A stretch of DNA of 64,000 nt, from contig NC_135773.1 in assembly GCF_028453695.1 (NCBI RefSeq), forward strand, positions 3,782,001 to 3,846,000, written 5' to 3'. This document shows positions 44,509 to 55,370 of the stretch, piece after piece. Under the pieces are notes generated by a model. That model made no database searches, was not told the DNA's origin, and worked only from the letters and a program-made list of their open reading frames with translations. Position 1 is the first letter of the stretch, and each line of letters starts with the position of its first letter. Source of the DNA: Augochlora pura. Its lineage: Eukaryota; Arthropoda; Insecta; Hymenoptera; Halictidae. Both the position numbers and the translations under genes were made by a program.

Positions 44509-45395
44509 ACGGGGTCTCTCGTTCCGGGGCTTAATTAAGTAAACTGCCATTCCCGTAGCTGGCCCGGACCCCCCGCTTTCTTGCCTAACGTCTCGAACCG
44601 ATGAAGTGCGAGGGACGCAAAGGAGCCGTTTTCCACTCGCTCGGCGCCCAACGCCGCGTTTTAATTAATCGCCCGGCGAAAGTCAGCCAATCGGAGAGGT
44701 ATGCGGCGCGCAGCCCACCCCCCTCCCCCTACCCTCCTACCCCGATTAATGATTACACCTGTAGCACACGGGCTTTTAATTGCCCCGCATCTTCCGGATG
44801 CCCATTGTTCGGAATTTTTATCCCGCCGGCGATTAATTCTCTCTCTTTCTCTCGCGCTGAAATGTATTTCTCGTCGGTTTAATTTCGCGTAATAAATACG
44901 GCCGTTCAACGGGCGATTTTACATCAGCTTTCTTGTTTTCTTTTTTTTCGAAATGAATGCTTCAAATCTTCTTGGTTTACGCTGTAAATCTTTCCGCGTT
45001 TAATCTTGGAGGAAGTTGGACTGGTTCGAGGATGTTTATATTGCGGAAGTTGCGAATAATAGTCGGGCCCGTTTAATATCATTCTGACGGTACAATATCA
45101 TTCAGCTGAACATTTGGGGCAGCTGTCTAAAAATTTCTCAATGATTGTTTGAACTCGTTGGGAGTCTCTGTCACGATTTTGTTCTCAGGTTGGTGAAAAG
45201 TTTATGTAAAATCTCTTGTAGTTATTTTCTAATAAAATTTCAAAATTACATGGGAATTAAAATATATTTCTGTGAATAACTTAAAAATTTTTTTAATTCT
45301 TCCAATAACGTGTTTCGAATATAATTTAATTCAGTATGGAAGTGTCATAGGTAGAATATATTTTTCATAATAATTTATTCCAAATAGTTTCTTAA

Positions 45396-45745
45396 TTTCA
45401 TGTATACTTTTGTCAATCGAACGTGTAGTAACACATAGTATATATACTTTTAGTATAAAAAGTATATAAGTAATTTGGATAAAGACAATAGTAACAACGA
45501 CAAGCATACAATACCATAATCTATTAATATAAAATAAATTAAATAAAATTTTATAAATTAATATAAAATGAAGTATAACCTTGACATAACCTTACAATAT
45601 GACATACTTGACATAACCTTAGTTTCATGTATACTTCTGTGAATCAAAAGTTTGACTAAAAAGTATATAAATAATTTGTATAAAGACAATAATAACAGTA
45701 ACAAGCATACAATATCGTAATCTATTAATATAAAATAACATTTAA
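45396..45745. repeat. Imperfect duplication of about 120 bp, spaced 200-230 bp
   Basis: TTTCATGTATACTT at 45397 recurs near 45625. AAGTATATAAGTAATTTGG, then AAAGACAATA and ACAAGCATACAATA, recur from 45660, ending TCTATTAATATAAAATAA in both. CTTGACATAACCTTA words lie between. Confidence 0.75.
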
Positions 45746-46351
45746 ACTCATTTTCGATTACTGAAAAGATCCAACCAGTCCTCGAAAAGCGCAGAAGTAT
45801 CTCGAACGTGGATGATTACGCAGGACACGCAGGATGACGAAACAAAGCCGACGCAGTCACGCATTAATATCTCTGAACACGGCGCAGGAAGCGAACGATC
45901 ATGGGAAGAGAGATCATTTCCATACGGAGGTTTTTGCGGAACGCGAAAAACTATGGATGCTTACGGTGCGGCGTACAGTAGTTCCGCCTTTGTGAAGAGA
46001 CGATTTCGCCGGAGCGACCTACATTCCTGCCGAAAAAATATTCGGAATTATCGCGGAATGCTTAACGCTAAACGCGATTCTACCCCTTTCGCTACGGAAC
46101 GCATTTTTGAGTATTTGACACTGAGATATTTCTTGTTCTATAAATTTTACGATGATATTTATTATATTCAGTAATATCATTTTGCTTCCTAAAATATAAA
46201 AGCTTGTAATCAAAATTTATTTTTTAAAATATTATAGTCAACTGTTTGTAAATATATAATGGTATGAACGTATATAATAACGTGTATAATTTATGCAAAT
46301 GAAATTTATTAAATATCTCAAAACAATTGTTATTATGATTTCTAACAATGA
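45746..46351. other. Unique sequence, no gene
   Basis: A 120-codon open frame at 45812-46174 has no recognisable domain, no splice context and an AT-rich tail, and is not called. Confidence 0.4.
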
Positions 46352-46505
46352 CCTGTTAAGTGTGAATGTTATGTCATATTTTTAAGTCGACCTGACATAA
46401 CCTGTTAAGTATGAATGTTATTTCATCTTTTTAAGTCGACCTGACATAACCTAACATAACCTATTAAATACGAATGTTATTTCATCTTTTTAAGTCGACA
46501 TAAAA
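46352..46505. repeat. 49-60 bp tandem repeat, three units
   Basis: CCTGTTAAGTRTGAATGTTA at 46352 and 46401, and CCTATTAAATACGAATGTTA at 46461. Each is followed by TTTCATCTTTTTAAGTCGAC and a CTGACATAA linker, the third lacking the linker. Confidence 0.85.
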
Positions 46506-47069
46506 TTCTGTCTTTCCGCCACGAATATTTAAGCGCTGAAGTAAATGTAAGCACACCCTATAAAAATCAATTTTATTTCTCCTCAAAGAAATCATTCGAA
46601 TCAAAAATGATCTAATCATTGTAACTACGAAGATGAACAGTACTGCAAGGGGTTAACATGTGTTCGCGAGAGCAAAGTGGACCGTCGGAGACATTTCTGC
46701 CGGATAGAAACCGGCGTGTTCTTTTCTCGGCCCAAGAAACGGGAGCAGATTTAAAAATTAGAGTTTGTTGAGAACGTTTGAATTATCGCTACATCTTCGT
46801 ACGGCGGGTGGCTCCGGATCGTTTTAATTACGCGCCGCCCATTTTTCTCCGATTAACGGTATCAACTTTCCGGGGTCTCGCTGGGTCTTCGAGATCTACA
46901 TGTAAATCCTGTCCTTTTCTTTTTTTCCGGAAAAGAGAGTTAAGGTACAAGCAGAAACACCGCGTCCGAGAAGCAATTTGCATTTTGATCTCGCTCCCTG
47001 CGTTGCCGCCAAAGGAAAAAATTAATTACGGTTTGTTTTGTCTCGTGCGATTCTTCGGATGCTTTACTT
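46506..47069. other. Unique sequence
   Basis: Includes GCAAGGGGTTAA at 46645-46656, which looks like an isolated TTAA element end, but no matching left end was found. A 117-codon frame at 46778-47131 runs into the family A element and is not called. Confidence 0.4.
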
Positions 47070-47527
47070 TTAACTCTTTACGCTCGAGGGGCGCCTCTGA
47101 GGCGCCAATGAAAATTGCTATGTCGTTTTAAAAATAATTTTTATATTATTAAAGAACTTTATATTTCAAAGACTGGTAAGGTTATGTTACGGTTGTGATA
47201 TAACAATGATATAACGATGAAAATTGTTTTAAAATAATTTCTACAGTATTAAAGACCCTTCTATTTCAAATACTGTTAAGGTTATGTTATGGTTATGATA
47301 TAACAATGATATAGTAATGAAAATTGTTATATCATTTTTAAAATAATTTTTACATTATTAAAGACCCTTCCACAATATTTCAAAGACTGTTAAAAGCGTG
47401 TAACAATTTTAGATATAACAGTTTTATATATTCATAAATTGTATTAAGACATTTAAAATGCAAACGCAGCTGGTTAAAATAGCTATTTTAGATCTAAGCA
47501 TAAAATGGCTTCGAGTGTAAAGGGTTA
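47070..47527 (+). mobile_element. Family A element with triplicated interior (458 bp)
   Basis: It starts TTAACTCTTTACGCTCGAG at 47070 and ends TGGCTTCGAGTGTAAAGGGTTAA at 47527. The interior module (TGAAAATTGYTAT, then AAATAATTTTTA, ATTATTAAAGAC, TTCAAAGACTGTTAAGGTTATG) occurs three times at about 100-110 bp spacing. The related copy at 32771 has it once. Confidence 0.9.
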
Positions 47528-50033
47528 AAATGGGATACCATCGGGTAAATAGAAAAATCTCGCTCTCTCTCTATTTCTTTCTTTTTTAATGGACCAGCAA
47601 GCAGTAAAACTTGTGTAAAAATTAACTTTCCTCCTCCGCGTTCGAACACTCTTCCAAACCGTTGCTTAGCGTTAATTATTTATCTCCTTGCGAAACGTTC
47701 GCGTGGGCCGACGGACTGCTCGTCCATTAAACAGCAACGAAAATGGACAGCGGACGAAAGTCACGGGAAAATTTTGTCGACGCGCGCATATAAATAATGT
47801 ATATTTGATCGATGTACGGCAGACGCGAGTCGCGCAACATAGTATACGCAGTTTTTAATACCTGTACAACAGGCTTCGTCAAATCGAGATGAAATAAAAA
47901 TATACCCGTTTCTCCTTTTTTTTTTTCTTTTTTTATACGGAATTTCAATCCATCCGCGGCAGTATAAAAATCGCGATGAATTTCATTTTCTACGCGAATG
48001 TTTTCAATAAATGAAAAAACTACGTGAAATTGTGTTCTATAATTCACTTTACGTTTTATCATCATTCGGTTGATTGTTTTATTTTATTCCCGGCGAGACT
48101 GTCTCGGCCGTAGTTTTTTTTTTATCTTTTTAAACACGATTTCGTTATCCAGACACCGGCAATAGTATGAGGTAAAAAATATCGAAAAATCCTTAGGCGA
48201 GACGAGACGATTTGCGGCGATTCGATCGTTTCGAAAGCGGCAACAAAAAGTGGTAAAAAAGAGATCGAAAGAGGTAACATTTCTGCGGACCGTTTAAATG
48301 TAAATATTTTATTAGCGAGGACCGTAGGGAATCAAACTCCCGCGCGAACTATATAGCGGACCATGAGTTCAAATTTTTAGCATCGATAACAATGGGTCGC
48401 GAGACCAGCGACCGTTCCATTATTCGAACTCTTCCTTTATCCGAACTCCGAGCCTGTTAAACCGGTTAATGGCGAGCCGTATGCACGGTTCTTTCGGATT
48501 CTGGAGCTTCCACGGCTCCGCCGGAATTGACCCCGGCGGCCCTCCGAGAACTTCCACGGGTCTATTTGTCAATGCGGAATGAAGATTAAGCGTTCCCGAT
48601 CGAATCACTGACACCAAATTATCCGGCGCATAGAATTTCCACGTCGCCGTCGTCGTCGTCGCCGGCGATGGGTCGCACGGAGTCGGCGCGAGCCGGCGCG
48701 CGTCGGGGGCCCCCCTTTAAAATTGCAGGAGGCGAGCGCGCGTGCTAATGCGCGACCGATCCCCGGATTTGCATATGACCCGGCGCCGCGCCGCGCCGCG
48801 CCGCGCCGCTTGACAAAGCCCCCGTAGTATTGTTCAATAGGAGCGTGGAATTCGGAATCTAGTTCTGTGATATGAGGTCGCCGCGCACCGCTCGTATGTC
48901 GAGCACGTAGAAATTCGTGCTTTCCGCCTTCCTTATCGGCGCGCCGCGTCGTCGCGGTGGGTCGTTCCGCGCGAGACGCAACGACGAGGGGAGGCCTTCC
49001 TCTCTTTTCGCTTTGCCCGGCCTCGTTGTTTCCTTCCACGGGCCGCATACAATGATCTTAACGGCGCGTACTGCGTCGGGCCGAGTTTCAAACTGCTCCG
49101 AAAATAACTCGGACGAAAGTACCTGCTGCGGAACGCTTTTCAGGGGGTGCAGCATTGTGACGGATTTTATTACCATTTTTGAAAGCGTTATTGTTGAACG
49201 TTTGTAGCGTTGTTCGACGTATTCGTGTTTGTAGATGACGCGATGGACTTTGAATTATTTATTAGATTGTGAATTAAAATTGTATGAAATGTGGAACACC
49301 GTTTCTCTATGATTTAAAAATGGAGATAAGGAAAGAATTTGAAAACGAGATGATACAGAGAGATAATAATCGAGATCGTAAAGAGAGATATTAAATAAGA
49401 TTATTTTTATTCTATGCACATTCATTTACTGTCATTTATAGGTTCTGGTGACAAAGAAAATTTTCTCTCCCTTTCGATAAATAAATAACGTTTATATGAC
49501 ATCGCAGTAATAGTGATCAGAATTTTATCACTTAGAATAACTAAAATTGTATTAATAATTTGTGAAAGTTCATCATCATTGTAATAAATACCAGAACTTA
49601 ATAATATATAATATAGTATAATTATACACCCAAATTGATATTCTGAATATGTTACTTAATATTTGTCAACAGGTCAGAGGTTATGTAGAATTCCATTAAT
49701 AAACATTTCAAAATAACTTAATTGACACGTCGATTACAACCACTCAACATTATTCAATTCTACGGTCTCTCAACTCTTTTAAATGGCACTTGGACATTCT
49801 TGCCATGAATGCATGAAAACTCGCCGTTTAATTGGAATACATTTGCGTAAATCGATTTGTAGAACGTAGAATAATTAAAGAAGCAGCAGCTGTGCAAAAT
49901 ATTGATATTTCCAGTTCCAGTTCCATTAACCAAATTACTTCGACTCTGTAGACATTTTTCCGTCGACAGCGGCCAAAGTTAATTAACATCGATAATCAAA
50001 CGTTTGCCGGTGTAACAATTTTTCAACGCGAAT
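47528..50033. other. Intronic sequence, no gene
   Basis: 47530-48420 is mixed, with T-rich tracts. 48420-49210 is CpG-rich with CGT and CGCGC repeats. 49210-50030 is AT-rich. The 147- and 112-codon minus-strand frames here are composition artefacts with no domain. Confidence 0.4.
48783..48810. repeat. (GCCGC)n pentamer repeat
   Basis: About five GCGCC/GCCGC units, pure G/C and CpG-dense. Confidence 0.9.
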
Positions 50034-50168
50034 GAATTCGATAGAAATAAATTCGATAGAAATAAATTCGATAGAAATGAATTCGATAGAAATGAATTCG
50101 ATAGAAATAAATTCGCTAGAAATAAACTCGATAAAAGTAAATTCGTTAGAAATAAATTCCACGCGAAT
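50034..50168. repeat. 15-bp minisatellite, nine units
   Basis: Nine units of AAATTCGATAGAAAT/GAATTCGATAGAAAT type; later units drift (CTAGAAAT, ATAAAAGT, GTTAGAAAT). Since 15 is divisible by three, the minus strand reads an open pentapeptide repeat (EFISI). I see no reason to think it is translated. Confidence 0.95.
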
Positions 50169-50889
50169 AATATTGGAATCTAAATTTTTATATAAATAAC
50201 ATTTCTTATTTTCGAAGTTCCTACTTTCTTCCACGAAGATTCTGGTCCCATTTTGTGACACCGTAACGCGATAATGATACATGTCGCAATAATTCCGAGA
50301 TTACCCGTCCCCCCAATCGTGATCCAGAAACCCGATCCGTTTCTAACGATACATCTGACCGATCTTCCCTTATCTTTTGGCATGGATTGGCCTGACGTGA
50401 AACGGAGAAATTGATAACGACAACGGGTGACGTTCCATCCAATCCGTAATCGATTGCTAGTCGCCGCGATTGATATGGACGATTCGACGAATCGATCTCA
50501 ATTCACCGAAAAGATAATCTCTTATTATTGTTGCGTCCCACCAGCAACATCTGGAACCCGTGGACGCGATATTGCTGGGACCCTTATGTCACATATGTTT
50601 TGTCGGTCATCCTTTATAGCGAACAGGTGTCGCAATCGCGGGCACGGTAAAATTGTTTGCCTCGACGGTTGTCTCGGAGTTGCGTGGTTCTTTATCTTAC
50701 ATATTAGCTATATATGATCGAAACATAATTTTATTTAATCTCAATTTATACAGAAAACATAATGATATTTCTATAAATTAAACAACTGTAATTTTTATAT
50801 ACAGCATCTCGATTTATTTCCTGATTTTAATTCGCATTCAATAATTCACGTAGACTGAAGATTAACTAGTTTTGCTGGCGAATATTTGC
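50169..50889. other. Unique sequence
   Basis: Mixed composition, no repeats. A 96-codon plus-strand frame at 50427-50717 has no recognisable domain. Confidence 0.4.
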
Positions 50890-51089
50890 TTTGCTTTGCA
50901 CTCGAGTGGCGACTCTACGGCGCCATTAAAATTGTTACAGTACATTCCAAAATTATTTTCATAGATACCGTCAAAGCTTAGATTTAAAAATTATTCAAAA
51001 AGTAATTATCACGTGAGCCAGAAGATTTAATATGCCCGGAATAAATTATATAAAATGAAAATACCAGAAGCCAGAAAAATGATTACAGA
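50890..51089 (+). mobile_element. Family A element, both termini damaged
   Basis: TTTGCACTCGAGTGGCGACT at 50895 and CGGCGCCATTAAAATTGTTA follow the family A left part. CCAGAAGCCAGAAAAATGATT near 51063 (key part CCAGAAAAAT) is the last recognisable interior. TTAA is absent at both ends. Confidence 0.75.
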
Positions 51090-51400
51090 GAGAATTATCA
51101 TTTATTAAATGAGAGAACGATTCATATACGACACAATAAATTAACATCAAACAGTATATATTGTCCATTGATTTCCCATACAAAAATGGAAGACTCTTAC
51201 GGGGACACCCTAATAACAAGCGGCGATGGAGAGATGAAAGCTTTAAATAATCATCGCGTCCGACACGAACTAACGATCGTTCCTACGCGGCCGTTGTTTG
51301 CATATTACGTCGATCAGCGACGGTGCTCCTTATCAAAAAGGGTGATCCTATTGCGCCGAATAGAAGGCCTAAACAAGATACATAAATTATGCGCTCCGCG

Positions 51401-51433
51401 CGGGGAGGGAGGAGAGGGGGGAGGGGGGAGGGG
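51401..51433 (+). other. Canonical G-quadruplex motif
   Basis: Four or more runs of three to six G separated by single A or AGGAGA spacers. It fits G3+N1-7 four times over. Folding is predicted from the pattern only. Confidence 0.6.
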
Positions 51434-51542
51434 AACAGTTGCTCTTATAAAATGAAAGTTTGCCTCTCGTGACCGTATCTGATGAGAGCGTCGTTTTATA
51501 TGCAAATTTGCGACGAGCTAATGAACTCGGTCCTATAAGTTG

Positions 51543-51566
51543 CCGCCGCCGCCGCCGCCGCCGCCG
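51543..51566. repeat. (GCC)n trinucleotide repeat
   Basis: Eight uninterrupted GCC units. Confidence 0.95.
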
Positions 51567-51910
51567 GAAAGGAACGGAATTATCGGCAGATGGAACCCGG
51601 TGCGCGGCGTAAGATTTTACTCGGCCTTAAAATTGGATGTTCGACGCTCGGCTATGCGCCCGAATGCTCGTTCGACGGCGCGGCGGAACTTCCGAAAACA
51701 TTTTTATTAATCGCCAGGAAATTTCGACGCGACCCGAACGCTGCATTACTCCGGTCGATGTCTACTTTATTTAGAATAGTTTAGAGGTATTTCAATGAGT
51801 CATACACCGTTCGATAGCTGACCAATGAAAACTTACCCGTGCAAAATTTTTCCGGCTTTTTTCCACCTTCAGCGTGTTCCTAAAATTTTGAAAAAAATAT
51901 GGCTTATTTT

Positions 51911-52092
51911 CCACATTCCTACACATTCCACATTCTTACATTCCTAGATTCTTTCATCCCATATTCCTACATTCCTACATTCCCGCATTCCTTCATCCCA
52001 ACATTCCCACATTCCCACATTCCTACATTCCAGATTCCAAACTCCTACATTCCTACATTCTTACATTCCTACATTCCACATTCCTGCATTTC
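51911..52092. repeat. ACATTCCT-type short tandem repeat
   Basis: Roughly twenty CATTCCTA/CATTCCCA/CATTCTTA words in 180 bp, mostly at 8-bp spacing with slips. Confidence 0.9.
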
Positions 52093-52144
52093 ACAGATCG
52101 CCAGAATGAACGAATTTCAAGAAACTTTTTATGTGTTCATAGTG

Positions 52145-52380
52145 CTTGAAATTGAAGTTGCAGTTGAAGTTGAATTCCAGAGCCCAAAGTCCAGAGTCTA
52201 GAGTTCAGACTCCAAAGTCCAGAGTCCAGAGTTTAGAGTCCAAAGTTGATATTGAAATTGGAATTGAAAATCAATTTGAAGTTAAAATTGAAGATGTAAT
52301 TCAACTTCAACTTCATCTTTAACTTTAATTTGAACCTTAAACCTTAAACCTTGAACCTTGAACTTCAACTTCAACTGCAA
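52145..52380. repeat. Mosaic of 6-7 bp repeats (TTGAAG, CCAGAGT, ACTTCA, ACCTTAA)
   Basis: Successive blocks of TTGAAGT words (52145-52173), CCAGAGTC/CCAAAGTC words (52177-52243), TTGAAATTGGAA words (52246-52290) and the complementary TTCAACTTCAACTT words (52300-52378). The first and last blocks can pair. Confidence 0.85.
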
Positions 52381-52420
52381 AGTTCACATTACAGATTATA
52401 TAAAAGATTACAGATTACAG

Positions 52421-52527
52421 AGTTCCGAGTTCCGAGTACCGTGTACCGTGTACCGTGTACCGGATACCGGATACCGAATACCGAATACCGAATACCGAAT
52501 ACCGAATACCGAATACCGAGTACCGAT
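52421..52527. repeat. 7-bp repeat drifting GTTCCGA to GTACCGT to GATACCG to AATACCG
   Basis: About fifteen units of 7 bp. Neighbouring units are identical, but the consensus shifts along the array, consistent with replication slippage. It is followed by ATTCCAGAGTCCAAAGTTGA, an echo of the block at 52173-52250. Confidence 0.9.
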
Positions 52528-52550
52528 TCCAGAGTCCAAAGTTGAAATTG

Positions 52551-53595
52551 GAATGTAAGAAATAATCCTATTTAAAAAAGGGAACTTTGAGAAAAGCTTT
52601 AATCCACTCCAACAGCTTGTATTACTATATGAAAATGACATGTATCAATTGAAACCATAAAGTAACTCCTAACTCCACCTGTCCAATTAGACGCAACGTC
52701 GGCCGCCATTTTCTTTAAACCGGCGAAGCAAGTCTCGAGGTAGATCTCCCCGTGTAAATGCAGTTCCATGTATTCGATAAAAGTGTTACGTGCCCCGATA
52801 AACAGGCGACCGTTACACGTGACGGTGAAATAAGGCGTGTCGCCTGAAATCCGAAAGTTTCCCGTCGCTCGGAAATTCCACGGGGATAAAGTTGGCGGGG
52901 GCCTGGTACGGCGACAATAAGTACCGCGGGGCAACGGCTCGATTTCCCGGCAAAGGAAGCGGCAGAACGATATTAATTGAAACACTTAACCGCGTTTTTC
53001 CGATATCGAGAAGTTCCGGAGTGGCAAACACAACTTCTCGCCGCTAAATTAATATAATTTAATGAAAGTATCGACCCTCGTAATTGAACCGCGGCCATTC
53101 CGTTAACTTCCTTATCGAGTTGATGCCCCCGATTTCTGCCGGCCAGGACGCCGACCGGGAGAGGGAGAGAGAGAGAGATAGGATGCGCCACGGACGGACG
53201 GGGGATTATTAAAAACTTCCGTTATCTTGTTTGTTCTCTCTTTGGCGGAAGTTGGCCTTACCGGGGCTCCTCTACTTTCTCGCCGGCGGACGGTCGTGCC
53301 CCGCGCGCATACACCCCGCTTCGCGGGCCGAAACTTATTTAACTTAAGCGATATGATTCGATACGTCGATTCTTCGGGGCTCGGAGGTCGGGTCAAAGTT
53401 CCTCCCGAAAGTTTTCGACGTGGACGCCGGGACGCCTCGAGGAGAAAAAAATTGTTCGAACGGCCGGCGAAACTTCCGGCTATTTGTTTCACTTTGCTTT
53501 CACCGCTAACATTTCGAGTTACAAATGGGGGAGGGACCCGGCTAAGGATCTAACTTCTTACCGTCCCCGAAGAAAATTTTCCACGGCCATCTCTC

Positions 53596-53641
<46 letters not shown>

Positions 53642-54316
53642 CTTCTCTCTCTGTCGCTAGCCCCGCACCATGGAACTGGGGTAAATGAAACGACGCTGGT
53701 AAAAGGGAGTTCCTCCTCTCGACCAGCCACCTATCCACATTTGTTTCCCCTGGACGATACACCGTTCACCTCCTTGCGCTGACAGATGCCCGTGGGGCTG
53801 TGCGATTGATCGCTATTAACTCTAGGTTATGTCCCGACACTGCTTATCATGTTAGGTTATGGATCGTTATGCACTTTATGATCGTTAGGTTATGGATCGC
53901 TACGCGACTCTTAAATTGAAAAATAACGTGTACGTTGATAGCAATTGATCGTTTTATTTTATTTGCACCTTGTGGAACGTTATTAAATTATTAGAGAAAT
54001 TTTTAGATCATTTTAAGTTTTATGTAATCGACTCGTGGTTTTGTTAAGGTTTGATCGAAGTTGCAGAAGCGAGTTTATTGAGATGTTGCAGTATTTTAAT
54101 TTAATTCTCAATTTAATTCTCATTAATGCTCTAAAGCGAATTAAATTGATCCACGTGGTTTCAATATATAACTATAAGAAATTTAGTTAGGTATTAGAGT
54201 TATGATTGAGACATATATAATATTGTTAACAAGAAGCAATGCATGAAATTTTTGAAACTAAATTTTTCTAAGTGGAATGATGTATTTCTTCTTCATGTAC
54301 CATCGGGTAGAGGTTA
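52551..54316. other. CpG-rich block then AT-rich sequence
   Basis: 52660-53580 is CpG-rich. Its 128-codon minus-strand frame (52599-52985) is the least repetitive open frame in the window, but I recognise no domain and it has no acceptor/donor pair. The (CT)n tract at 53590-53652 follows. 53820-54316 is AT-rich. Confidence 0.4.
53590..53652. repeat. (CT)n microsatellite
   Basis: About 60 bases of CT with ATCT interruptions. Confidence 0.95.
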
Positions 54317-54541
54317 TAAATTCTTTACACTAAAATGGTGACTCTATGACACCACTAAAATAATTATTATTACATATATAAAATTATTAAAAGTGTTACT
54401 ATTGTACGAATGACAAGACACAATTTCATTAAAATGCATTTCATCATACATTTTATCATTTTATCATAAAACAGTAATAATATACCTCAAAAAATTTATT
54501 TTGAATTTCCAGTTAAAGTACCTTCGACTGCAAAGGGTTCA
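54317..54541 (+). mobile_element. Family A element, diverged copy (225 bp)
   Basis: It starts TAAATTCTTTACACTAAAATGG and ends CCTTCGACTGCAAAGGGTTCA at 54541. Both TTAA sites have mutated (TAAA, TTCA). The interior words GTGACTCTATGACACCACT and TTTCCAGTTAAAGT match the family. Confidence 0.75.
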
Positions 54542-55220
54542 AACACGTCTACAATAAAAAAAATAGCAAAGAACAGCAGAGATGCAGAAAATTGCAGAAT
54601 ATCAACGCTGAACGACGTTGAATCAAAATTTCGAAGCCGACTTTTTCGACCGTTTGCTCTGTTTAAGACAAGTCTGAAGCGTTCGCAGTTCCGTGTTCTT
54701 CAACACGAAGCGCGGCATCGTCGTCTCTATGAATAACGAAATAGCCGAGGAAGTTCTCGACGCTAAGTTTCGGGGGTGGTGCCGGAGGGGACGAGGCTAA
54801 TAAGCCGAAAATATTTTGCTCGTGTGTGCGACGCACGCAAAACTTCTGTCGCGGATAATCGTCGGCGATGATGCGCAGCGACGCCGCGAGTCGAGCTCCT
54901 CCGCGACACCGGAAACGCCGAATCCTTCTGGAAGATCTTTCGTGGACTACTTTGAAGAATTTAAGGTGGCGCTAACAGTGCCCTCCTCGATTTTTCCTGT
55001 CCGGCTAATTAATTTTCTCTTCGAATAATTACCCCGTGATTCGATCGGCGAATAATCGCCTCTCGGAAGTTTGTTAGAAAGTTTTCGCTAAGCTGTTTTG
55101 CAGGTAAAATTGTCTCTAAAGTAAGTGGATGGATTAATTTCGATCCTCCGGGAGGGTATCGCTTTCGAATAATTCTGGACTCGATAATTAATTATCGGAT
55201 CGTTTCCGCGTAATTCCTCC
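54542..55220. other. Unique mixed sequence
   Basis: CpG-rich between 54600 and 55200; no gene supported. Confidence 0.4.
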
Positions 55221-55370
55221 TTCGACCCTTGCGCTACGATTCCTTTCGCGCTTCGGCGATTACCATTTGTTTGTTCGTAATACTTTTATAATAATGGGAC
55301 CGAACTAGTAAAAAAGAAACTAGAAAATTGATTACGGTAAAAATAATAGAAACGTGTACATGATCGCTTG
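55221..55370 (+). mobile_element. Family B element, left end fragment
   Basis: CGACCCTTGCGCTACGATTC, then CTTTCGCGCTTCGG, matches the left end of the element at 43427 (TACGATTCCTTTCGCGC is identical). The right end and palindrome were not found, so the end coordinate is approximate. Confidence 0.6.

Larger units (their letters stand above)
43886..45395. other. CpG-rich block with poly-G tracts, then AT-rich
   Basis: 43900-44930 is CpG-rich with two long G tracts. Frames on both strands are open but low in complexity. 44930-45395 turns AT-rich. No gene supported. Confidence 0.4.
51090..51910. other. Mixed sequence with a G-quadruplex motif and GCC repeat
   Basis: Contains a G-rich motif at 51401-51433 and (GCC)n at 51543-51566. 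Otherwise unique and without a supported gene. Confidence 0.4.

Noticed and set aside
49983..50282. Minus-strand protein with EFISI pentapeptide repeats
   Set aside because: 15-bp minisatellite; no start context, domain or codon-position bias.
52599..52985. 128-codon minus-strand open frame of fairly normal amino-acid composition
   Set aside because: No domain recognised, no acceptor or donor around it and it lies in CpG-rich DNA where such frames are common. Conservation in a related genome would change this view.
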